From Nautilus pompilius (Eukaryota; Mollusca; Cephalopoda; Nautilida; Nautilidae): a stretch of DNA of 64,000 bases. Positions within the stretch are counted from its first letter, which is position 1; each line of letters starts with the position of its first letter. A model generated the notes under the pieces. The model saw nothing but the letters and a program-made list of their open reading frames with translations, was not told the origin of the DNA and made no database searches. Below are positions 24,537 through 36,700 of the stretch, one piece after another. The stretch spans positions 248,001-312,000 of the forward strand of contig JACATO010000333.1 of assembly GCA_018389105.1 (NCBI GenBank), read 5' to 3'. The translations under genes were made by a program, and so were the position numbers.

Positions 24537-27500
24537 CTAATGATTAAAAATAAAACAACAACAACAACATCAAAAAAGTTGTAACTGTAAGGCTGACTGT
24601 TTTTGCTGTCTTTATATAAAGTAATTTTTACAAACCAATTCTACTTAGCACCCTAAATAAGTTCTAAACATTTCCATAGCAGATGTTTGGTGAGAAGTCT
24701 GGTTGGTGTTATGAAAATGTCCAAAAGTAAACATGATTTGTATGTTAACAAAAGAAATTTTTTTTAAAATAATGTTTCTGCACTTTGATTTCCTTATTTC
24801 TTTAAAAATATTCTCTTAAATTAGAAATCAATGTGAAATAAGGAATACCTAAAGTGAGAGATTCAGGGTGCTTCAGGTAAGAATTTTTCTTTTCTTAAAT
24901 TGAATAGAATTGTTATAGAAAAAACAAAGAAATTTAATATTCACTAAGCATTCCATTTTTAATGGAAAGGAAAAAGAGGTTAATAGTTATTTGAAACAAT
25001 TTTATAACTACAAAACATCAAATTAAGTATCTTAGCTGCACTGTTGACTGGATAAAAACATGATTTCTGACTGAGATACTTCCCTAACCCTGTATAAATG
25101 AGTTTTCAAGTACCATTTAAAATAAATTATTTTTGTAAAGAGGTTACTATTATTCTGTAATCTATTTATAATTGTGACTTCTGGTTAAACCTAGGTAAAC
25201 AAAAAAAAAAGAATTTGTGTACAGGAGCTGGAAACTACTAATTATTTTGAAAAATGTATCAAATTACCTTTTCTTTCAAACATAAAATTTAAATTAGGTA
25301 AATATAACAAATGTTTGTATATTCTTTTCATTAATTCTTTTTTGTAGATATGAAATACATGCTTACAGCATTATTTGGGATGCAGATTAAGAAAGTACGT
25401 AAATCATTTCACAGCAAAAGTATTTTTTTTTTGGAGGGTATTCCTTCCACTTTATTAGCTTGTTCACATTTCAATTTGATCAACATAGCACTTGTGCTGC
25501 TATGAATATAATAAAATCTCAAATGTGGATACTAACATTACTCAAAAACAGATTTAATTTACAGTCTTAAAACAGTATTCAAAAGGGCAGAGAATGTTTG
25601 ACATATATGCACCCCTCTGAATCCAAAATGCTTAAACAAATTTACAGAGGTAGATTATACAAATGATCAGGAAGATCATTTCATGTGTTAACTGTCTATT
25701 TCTGAAGATAAACTTACAAACATGTAATATACTCCAATATTAAAATTTTTCAAGCTCCTTAAAATATTTTTTATTCTACCTCACCAGTGAGTAAATACTC
25801 TTTTTAACCTTTTCCAGGCTATCTGTATCTTTCTGCAAATATGGGCACCAAGCCCACACTGTATATTCCAGATGTGGTCAAATGAAAGCCACATAAAGAA
25901 TCAAAATACCCAATAGTCTTGTTCAACATTTCTAAAATTTTGTCAGCTTTTTAGCAGCTGCATGGCATTCTCTCCAATTTTAAATCGGAAGAAACTATGC
26001 TCAGATCAATCTCATGTGTTTGAGAAATAATACTTTCCTAATATAAGTAACCTTTGTCAATTATATATCATGTTAATTCTTATGCAAAAGACATTAGATA
26101 TTAAAATAATAATTTATATCCTCTCTAATATTTAAATTTTACCTCCACCTATGTTAAATTGTTGGTAGTAATTTCCTGAAGAACTTTCCCTTAGATTAAT
26201 GGTAATAAATAAGCTACTCTTGGGTTGCATCCTAGAATTTTAAGCCTATCAAGATCTACTTTATTCAAGTGTAAATAGCAGTTTTTGAGTTTCTCTTTCT
26301 CTTGTAATATTATCTTACTCAGATCAACTAGATTTGATTATTGTGAATAAAGAGAACTTACATTTAATTATAGTCAGTAAATCTAAAGTCTGCATTACCT
26401 GTGCAGAACAACAATCATGGTATTAGGTGTTAGCTACACTGTTGATACAGCCAGGGTAAAATGCATATCTTTTAAAGCATATAAACTTTATTGCTTATAC
26501 CTATGTTATCAACTCTTGGTTCACATTTAAAAGAAAATATTATTGGAAATTTGTTATTCCATTATTTAAAAATGGCTCAGATTTAGTAAAGAAAAACTGT
26601 TCTCTAATTGTAGTAAAGAATTAAATATGTTTCCATAGGCAGAAATAATTACGATGATAGTTTTATGTAATGATGTTAACTTTCTATCATGACAAAGATC
26701 AACTTTAAAATTGCTGAAATGTAAAATTACAGCTGTTTGGTCTCTATCTTACAAAAATGTAAATTTGACTGGATCTGCACAAGTGACAAGAGTCCAAGTT
26801 TCTTTTAAACTCCAGTTTACAAAAAAAAACTAAAATGTGGATATTTCATTTTGTATTGTCTTTGTAGGACAGATATCAAAATTATTTATCTTGTTTTTAA
26901 ACACCATAAAGTGACTTAGTGTGTCCATGAAAACTCCTTGAAGTGATAGCTATACGATATAAGTTAGTTCAAAATACATAGATACTTCCTATAACATTTT
27001 TATCTCTCTTTTAAGATTGTTCTACAAATGGGAAATAAGTTGTGCAGATGATACAAACAAGATGAGAATCACTTAACAAAAAAATAATGGGTGGTGAAAG
27101 ACAGAAAACAATACAACTTTTAATTATTCTATTGTTCCATTTGACATGAAATTACCATTTATGAGAAAAACGACAAAAATACAATGTAGATACAAATAAT
27201 TAGTGTTGAAATCTGCACTGCACAAATTTTTATAAGATTAAGTTTGTTTTTCATTTGTCCATAGCAGCTTTCTTATACCTAAATAATTAATAATTCATAA
27301 TGTCACAGACACTAAAAAATCATTCATGTGACCAAAAAAAACTAAAGGCTTTATAAACATTAATTAATTAGGTTTGATCATGTAAAAAGACATTTGTCTT
27401 TCATTAACTCTGAAATATTGCAATTAGCAAGTTACAAAAACTAAATACTTAGCACCTTTTTTTTAAAGAATCACAAAACATCACTTACCTTTCATAAAAA

Positions 27501-27595
27501 CAGCTACTAAACAGCACCACATCCATTATATGAACTCTTACTGACCATCTGTCACATAATAAACCGTACACACATTGACTTATCCAACCTAATGT
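24537..27595. other. Non-coding stretch with no recognised feature
   Basis: AT-rich. No exon could be defended on either strand. Bases 25800-25990 are less AT-rich, suggesting an old repeat. Confidence 0.3.
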
Positions 27596-27601
27596 TTTAT
27601 T
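27596..27601 (-). terminator. Polyadenylation signal of the ARM-TIR-SAM gene
   Basis: AATAAA on the minus strand, 71 bases beyond the TAG at 27674-27672. It predicts a 3' UTR of about 90-100 bases. Confidence 0.5.
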
Positions 27602-27671
27602 TTCTTTCAATACATCAATGTCACTTCCAAAGGAAAAAAAATATATAAAACTGCATCTGGATGGAATAAAC

Positions 27672-27770
27672 CTACAGCCTCATATTGTCCAGAGCTGACG
27701 TAAACTTCAGAATATCAACAAGGGTCATATTCAGCTTCTTCTCCAAACAATGATAGAAAAATTCTGGTGC
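27672..27770 (-). CDS. ARM-TIR-SAM gene, exon 13 (SAM C-terminal helix and stop)
   Basis: After the AG at 27771-27772 it reads APEFFYHCLEKKLNMTLVDI, then LKFTSALDNMRL and TAG. This is the long last helix of the SAM domain. Confidence 0.85.
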   Translation of the reverse strand, partial: APEFFYHCLEKKLNMTLVDILKFTSALDNMRL

Positions 27771-30700
27771 CTATCAAAAGAAATAACATAACTATAATCC
27801 ATTACTTATACGCAAAGCAGTTGTCAAAATGTGTTATTTTTTATATGAAAAAATTTGGAAACTAAGTCAACTTACTTCTTTCCTCATCTCATTAAGCTGT
27901 AATAACATTCTTCCATCAAAGAGGGAAAATGCCTCAACACACCTTCAACAAATAAGATATTTTACACATGTAACAGGTTTTCATTCTGTTTTTCTTTTAA
28001 CACCGCTAACAGCAACATAACTAACAAACCATTCTGAAAAGTTTGCAGAAAATATCAAAATAAATATTTAATTATGTAGATTTAAATAAGAAACTTACTA
28101 ATACAGAATACACAATAAAATAAGCATTCATCTAAAAGGTAAAAAAAAAACAAAAACAAAACATTATATATGTATATTTTCATATATACCCATCTAAATG
28201 ATGAAAGTGGAGCCACCGAGAAACCTCCTCTTTTGACATAACAGGAACACTTGACATTCCCTGACCATCACCATTTAAATCTGCTTCATATGTTGAAGTC
28301 TGCACTCCATAAATAGCAGAATCATGGTTTTCACTTGATGGACCATCATATGTTACTTCCTCTGAAAAAAAAAGTGACTAGTTAGTTATGCTAAGTAATG
28401 TTTATCAAACAATCTTACTAAGCTAGGACAAATAATTTATTTCAAAAAATCACACTGCATACCTCCTATAATACATGCAATTCATAAGGATTTTAGTAAC
28501 TTTTCATCATATTTAACAAATCACCCTATATCCATCACTACTATTTAGCCAGTATTCTCATTTAAAGTAGCAAGTGCAAAGACCATAAAGTTTATTGATA
28601 GGCTCACCAGAGCTCTTTAAAAACTGCTGGGCAAAACCTTACCTCTATTTCTTACATTAATTGCAATTATCTGTCACAAATCTGATTCCTAGCATAAGAA
28701 TGACAAAGATGAACATAACAATCACTCACACTACCTTCACTTGTGATTGGTGAGTGCTGTCCCCTGCCTCGCAGCTCTTTGACAAGGCCAGTAAAACTTT
28801 TTTCAAAAGCAACTTTGCCGCTAAAATCAAAGTACAGTTTAGCACCCAACATTGTTGCAAGCCATCCATCAGGATTGTATTTTTTTTGCATCATTAGAGG
28901 AATATAATCTTTTCTTAATCGAAATATGTATTCTGCTTCTGAAATAATAAAAAAGAAAACATTTTTTGTGAAATTCCACACATACTAAATTGGCAAAGTC
29001 TTCATAATTATTTAGTGAAATGTGCTGTCTATCTTGCAAACATCAATGTTTTCCAGCAACTTAGTTGAGATTTTGATTTGATGTATGTCATTTTTTCCAA
29101 CTTTCTGTCAGAGACATTATTAGGCAAATTCAATTAACCTCATTGCATTCTGTCAGTTAAATATTTGACATAATAACACATTTTCTGGTGATTAAATGTA
29201 AAATAGTAATGTTTTTTAATAATTATATACAGTTTTCCCCCGGTATTTGGCGGGGTTACGTTCCTAGAGCACCCACGAAGAGTGAAAAACCGCGAATATT
29301 GGACGTGGTCCATAAAAATGCCTATAAATGTCAAAATATAATAAAAAAAATATAAGTAAATATATAATAATAATTTAATAAAAAACACTCAACGGAACAC
29401 TCGAGATAGCTACACTCAGTAAATTGGGATGATGCTGGGCTGCATCTGCCTGAGACAGCGCCTCGTGGGCAGCAGCCAATCAGCAGCGAGGAGAAATGAA
29501 TAACGCTCTCGGATTGGCTACTTTCAAACTTCCAGCCAATAGCATTTATTTTATATTGATATTTTGCTGAATTTATGTTAGTATTTATATTACAAAATTA
29601 GTAAATTATATTGTTATTAATAATTTAGCGTTAAAAAGCATGAAAAAATATATATTGCCACGGAAGAAGCCATAAAAAAATTGTGGAAGATATTTGCGAT
29701 TCTGCGAATATGCGGGGGGTTCCAAGAACAATTATTAGTTAGGTTCTAAGAAAAATTTCGCGAATAACCGGGGCCATGAATGCCAAACCGCGATTATGCA
29801 GGGGTAGACTGTATCACTAAAGTATCCTTAAGAAAGTCAATAAATACCAGTTCTACAATGTGGATTCTGCTTATATTTCTCAGACATGCATATTAAAACA
29901 ACAGCAGAATCATCAGCAGCTTCAGCCATTACAGGCAATGTACATCCACCTACATGTTCTACATCAATCCACACTTGATAACCTTCTACCTGAAAATAAA
30001 ATAAAATTCTTGTAGAAGGGGGAAATAAATAGTTATTTCCAATATTTAACTTTCACTTTATTTCACAGGTTTGAAAGCATTAAAATGTGAAAAGGAGGGG
30101 GAATGCTCCAGATAAATTTTGGTGCATTGAGACATTTTGGAGAGGCCTGAAACTTTTCAAAACAGCATTTATCTTGATGTACATTTAAAAACAACAATCA
30201 ACATCTAACTGATTAAAAATTTCACATGAATTGGTTCAGAACTTGCAAATATCATTCTTTTGGATTATATGATTGTAATTATTTACAACAAAGTTCTTCA
30301 CTAGTATACAATCCTAACTAATTAATAAACATGAATTAAAAAACTAGCTCCTGATAAATCATTGGGTTTTCATCAAATCCACTTCATGATAATGTGCACT
30401 GAATCAATATTTATACATTTACAGAAGGTTCATTGAAAAGTAGTTATATCATTAAACATTTTCTAAAAAAATTTGTAGTCCAATAAAATCTTGAATATTT
30501 TTATTACAAAATTTTCCAACCACAACATTCTTTCCTACAACAATAATATCTGAGATAAATATGCAATTCAAGCCAATACTATTGACACAGGCAAATGAAA
30601 ACGTCACCACAGTTTGTGCAAGATACTTGCTGGTGGACAAATGGACCTGATAAAAGACCACTAAATTACATTATACTTTTACTTTTTAAAACTCATTTAC

Positions 30701-33700
30701 ATAACTTAACTGATTTTGTCTGCTATCAATTCAATCAGAATTCTTTTAATTTAGTGTTTTCAAGCATACACTACTGTACAATTTTGAGGTCTTCAACTGA
30801 GGCTCACCAGACAACTGCATGCCAGCATTCACATAATTTTTGAGGTATCTTCTTTTTTTTTAAAAAGAAGTTTGAGGTAAGGTTTTTCATTACTTCTTTT
30901 ATTTGGATGCTTACTGTTTTTCCCTACTTTTAAATTTTAATTTCATCCAACCAGCAATTCACACAATATTTACATTGTCAGCTTGTTAAGACTAAGAACA
31001 AGCAACTCAAATGCATCTGTATTTACTATTAAAAAAATTAATATATAAAAGAACTAGCCACTGCCTAGTGTGATCTAATTCTCCACAGATTTACACTAAT
31101 CTAACAAATAATCTGAGAAGAAAAAAAATCTAATGGTAAATTCTCCTGCCTGTTAGGAAAGCTGCAGCGATCTGATATTTATGTCTATGGAAAGGACAAG
31201 AGTTTTCCATAACATAACATAAATATCATAAAAACAGTACTGGAGTTTAAAGTTTATATATAATTTCTCAGTTATGTGCACAAATGACATCAAATTTCTA
31301 GGCTAAACTAAAGTTAAAGTATCAATTAAAAAAATAATAAATACACTTTTCATGTGTAAACATCAATGTTGCAGGATAACTTTAAAAATTGCATTTTCTA
31401 CTTGGTATCTTAGTAATAAGTTGCTTTTAATAAAGTAAAAATGAGTATTAAGTAAATTATTTCTACATCTGGAAAGCCAAATTAACAAACCAAACACAAA
31501 AATACCAAAGATATACATGCCAAGAGTAGCAAATTTTTCATGATCATTTATTTGTTGATATGCTGTATGTCCTATGGTTAATTTTCCAATAATACTATAC
31601 AAAACAATTTTAAATTGAAATTAAGCTTGCAAGTTTGACCCTATAAACATCAATGGTTGTTAACCAAAGAGTATTTTCCTGGTTATATCAGATTAAACAT
31701 GCTAAATATTTTATGCATCGGTTTCCATTGAGTTCTCTGGTTTCCTCAAACATCTGAAAATGAAGAGTCCTAGTAGAGACTTTCACTTGTGGCCTTCAAT
31801 GCTGAGAAGTGGTTGTGCAGTATGTAGAGACACAATCCCTAATCTTGTAATAAAGGTAGGTTATTTATTGTTTTAATATACTCTTTCTTTATTACTAATC
31901 AACATGAATTATCAGGAAAGTACAATGATCATAACAAACTAAAAAAAAACCTTAAATCATAGTGTTTCACTTTCATATGCTAAGGATTCAATATAAGCAG
32001 ATGATATAATACCTTTAATCTTTCTCTAATTTTCATGATTGGCTCACTGTCACCCCAGGAGTAGCTGATTAAGATGTGACCCTTGTGTTTTGGTCCTAGT
32101 TTGTTTTCTGTCAAGTAATTAACACAATAATTTGTACATTCATTATATATATGTATATCAACATAAATACTGAATACAGTAACCTAAGCTTTGTTGATTT
32201 CCATATTATCATATGCTACTGTTTTGTTTTGTTTTTTCATCATCAAAAAGTGTTTTTAAACAAAAATTTACTTGCAGTATTACTTTTTTTTTTAAAATCT
32301 TCATGTCATATAAATTTGATGAAAAAACATTCATTTTTTGTTGGTATTCTTTACTCAAATTCTTAATATTACAAGCCAATTTAATTAGGACACATGTACC
32401 TGCTTTTACAATTTACATATAACTTTCATGTTTATTTGACTGAAAACTAAACATTTTCAACATTAACAAAAAAGTACAAACTGTTTCTTTAGTACCTTTA
32501 ACAATAATAATTGTTCTCACTGTAAATTTTAATTGCTCTAAGCATGCATGAATAATTAGCTTCATATACTTGCTTTCGAGCTTTGTTACATTGTTTCCTC
32601 CTCTCAGAATCCAAAGTGCTCCCTTAACATTTGCTTTCACTTTTTTCTCTTTACTTTCTTGAAGTTTCTCAAGAACCTCTGTAAAGCCTTCATATTCCAA
32701 AACCTTTTCAGTGACTGATTTATCAAAGCTCAGGGTCCACAGCATTCTAGCAGCAGAAATCTGTTCTCTTACATCATCGTGCTTCAACATCCTTAACAGT
32801 GATTGCAGAATTCCTCCATCAACTATCTGAAACATAATTTCAAACTAATTTAGTTCCTTTCAGTTTTGCCAGAACTCCTCCCTTCTTTACATACATCTAG
32901 ATGATTGGCTTCTTGCTCAACTACAAGCTTTTTTTTTTTCATCAATGTGCTACGTATCTCCTTGGTCATCTCAGTTTTATCCTTAAAACAGAAACTTAAT
33001 CCAAGCTAGCTAGCTTTCTGTCTCTCCAAAACAGGCCGAAAGTGCACTCAACATGGTATTTTAGACAATTTTAAAATGCTTATCTGGAAAGAGATTAAAC
33101 CTATCTGAAACCTTAAGGGCTTCAATGATCCCAATTTCTTAACAGTTAAAAATATAACTTTTGTTGCTATCATCAAAATAAAGTCAAAAAGTAATAATTA
33201 AGTATTTCACACTAATATTTAAAATTAAAAATAAAAACAACAAACAAATAAACTCACTTAATTCCAACCACTCAGGACCATCTCACAGATTGCAATAAAA
33301 CAGAAATTTCTATAAAGCAGGAAACAACAACAAAAAAAAATCAATGCTGGCACATTACAATCTAAGAAGAGAGTTACTTAAATTTCTACAGGATAGCATC
33401 CTAAAAATTAAAAAAAAAAGTTTGTTTCATGAGTATCATTTATGCAGTAAAAAGTCAATTTTTTGTTTTGTTTTGTGCATAAAACTCATCAAATGTTTTG
33501 CTACAGTTTGACTCTATCTTTGATATTTTTAATTTTCAGTTCTGGCTCATTTTTATTTACATACTCTTCAGCCTTTGTTACTAAGTCTTTTGAGAAGAAA
33601 TGATTTCTGCATCAGTTTTCTCTGCAAATGTCAAGATCATCCATCAAAACAAAAAGACCAAACTATGCCCCCCCCCCTCAAACTGCAGGGAATTCTTTCA

Positions 33701-36700
33701 TCAACTTCGGGTAATTTTTTTCTCTCTTGAAACCAAACCAGACTTTCTAAAGTGCTTTCTGATTACTACTGCCTTGAACAAGCTGTAGTTTTTCATTGGA
33801 ATATAAAACAAACCAACGTGTAGAAAGTGCTTATTGTAGCATTGCTTGATGCTATAAATGGAAACTTGGTCCAGGGGCTAGATAAGGAAATAGTGTTAGA
33901 TAGTAAAAATTCAATCCTCATGTTAGATTAAGAGTTACATCATAGAAAGTGGCATTATCCATTAAATTCAAACCTTACTCATTGAAAAATTGCAGCTACT
34001 TAGTGCCACTTTCATAAACAGTTGGGAAAATTTCAAATTTTTTAAACAACAAAGGTTCTTGCTTTTCCTGATTACAAGGTGTTTTTTACATTGTCTGACA
34101 ACCCACCTCTTTTTTTCTGTAGGCTTTATCAGGCAGGGCAGATAGAAAAGTAAAGTCTCGTTGCATTTGTAAATGCAGTCTGGTAGATACCCTGGTAACA
34201 AAACCTGCCAACACATTCTCAATCCATGCATCAGCAGTGGGTTTGGTGCTGTCATTTTTTTTTCACAAGTTTTTTTGTAATCAAGATTATGTCTTGCTTT
34301 CCATCAGCACAGGAAGTTGAGAGCTTCAAAGCTTTTGATACAAGGTTCTTTGGCAAGTTCATTAGCTTTAGCTTTCAACAGGCAGTCATCAATCAGGACT
34401 TAGTGAGCTCATCAACATCAGCCACTTTACTTTCACAGTTCCATTTCCTATGCCGATTCACATCGTTTTCCAAGTGCACTTTTCTTCTTAAAATTAGAGG
34501 GCTGAAATTCAGAAATGCCATGCTTCTGCACAACCTGCTTTCGATTTTCATTTTCTCCACATTGTTTAAAACATCCACTTGCTCAATGCAACAACAAGTC
34601 ATGATAACATTTTGCTATGCCTTCTTTGGAGAAATGCAATTAGACTTCCACACAACACAAACAAACAGTAGAAATTACTGAAAGCAAGCTCAAATATTTT
34701 TTGAAGGAAACTAGGTATCTAATCACAGCACATTGAGCACCAAACACAGTTAGATTGTGAAGGATCTCGGGTAACAAATTTTGTTTATGCATGATTTCTG
34801 CATACCATACTTGTATATAAGCCAGAATTCCAATAAATAAAATTGCAATGAAAGAAAGTTTTAACAATAGGAAGTATAGAGGCAAAAATAGGACTACAAA
34901 GATAATTGTTAAAAGGGAAAATACAAGTCAGCAAGTATGACTGCAGTTAATTAGATGAAAATGTATTTTAAGTGTCACTTCTGTATTTATTATTTTGAAA
35001 CAAAAAATAATAGGTTCTGGAGAAATAATGAAAAAATCTTTTCTTTTATTTAAGTTTGCTGAGAGATTGATGCTTAGACAAATATCACATTTTCAAAAAT
35101 AATGAAAAATGTTAAATGAATTAGAGAATTCAATAGCCCTATTAATTACTATAAAGATATTAATTTTCACAACAAAGCTTAAATTTCCAAATCCACAAAT
35201 AATTGTCACCACATTTAGGTTCACCATTTTCAGATCTCTGGAATTTACACAATTTTTTATATAAATTGTGATATCAGATATTTCTACATAGCAAAAAAAA
35301 AAAAAAGATCTTTTATGTTTAACAATAGTAAAATAGAAATGCATATTTACACAATGATAACTTTCTTAACAATATTTGGCTTTTGCTCCAATAAGTTAAT
35401 GTTCCTGATCAGCCAGTGTGCATGGAGTGACTTTATCAGGAAAGCTTTTAACATAATTTTTTAGCTATCTCCAACTGTTTCTGTAATTTAGTCTGAGTAC
35501 CAATCTATAAAATTATTTTTCATCATTACCTTAAACGATTTATTCATGGAGAGGTCAAGAGGCTGGAGCTCATTGGTGCAGCTAGCTGGGACAAACACAT
35601 AGAGAAAACAGTTATCTCTTAATTTATACAATAGTGATTCGATGTGCTTTATAAACATTGGACAGCCCAAGAGTTACTATTGCACTGTTAAAATAAGGAA
35701 TGATAACCTTATTTATGTACCTTTTTCGTGGTTTCATCATTGTTCCAATGTGATTCAGAGTAACATAAATCCCCAGCACAGAGGAAAAGAAACACCTTGT
35801 GGTATATATCACATTGTATTTCCCAAGTTATAATACTTGGGGAGAAAATATATTTCCATTAGGAGTTGCTACCATTAATATAGTGATTTACATCTTATTG
35901 TCAAGCCCAGTAACGTCAATCTGATTTGTTCCAGTTAGTTCCATAGTGAAGCTGAAATTGATTTGCATCCTGTTTGATTGAAGTTAATAAGCTTTGGTGG
36001 TACATCATGTGTCTGAACAAGGTATTTCACAGATTCAATAACTACCCTACTATATGAGAAAAATTTATCAGGAAGTTTACAGGTGCTTTTGAAACTCAGT
36101 TTAACAAAACTGTTTTATCTTAAAAATGACTTGAATCCTGACTGAGTTAGGAGAAACATTGCAGTTTGGATTGGTTTTAGCAAAACCACAAGCAGCAACA
36201 ATGAGTGGTTGATTTATGATTCTACCAGCTATACTGAGATCCTTTACATATTTTAAAACCATTTAATCAACATCTCAAAGTAATGGCCTTTGACCACATC
36301 CATCCTGCTTAAAAACTGATGATCTCTGCATCATCTTTTCTTTACATATGCATTTCTATTTGTATGACAAGTGCTTTCATTAATAGACCATTTTTGACTG
36401 AAAAATATTTTATTTCTTTTTGTGGGACAAAATTCTAGTGATATCTGATTGCTCTACATCATGATTTATACCATGTCTGACTTTTTCAGTATTTTTATTA
36501 GCTTCCATGCATGACTTCTGTTCCTGGATTTATCTACTACAAATGAGATCAGGAAATGCAATAATTGGACAAGACTTCTGTCTATCTTTAACTTTATAAA
36601 GAAATTTCCATGATGTAACTAATAATGGTCTACAATATTAAATAAATATCAATTGTTAATGACACTTAAATGTTAAGGGATTATCTGACACTGAGTCTCT

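Noticed and set aside
32560-32574. GTATAT donor at 32572 for exon 7
   Set aside because: It leaves two codon bases and throws exon 8 out of the TIR frame; the GCAAGT two bases earlier fits.
34226-34681. Longest open frame of the window (151 codons, +)
   Set aside because: It is the antisense of a decayed Tigger transposase that is readable on the minus strand; composition is Phe/Ser-rich with no motif.
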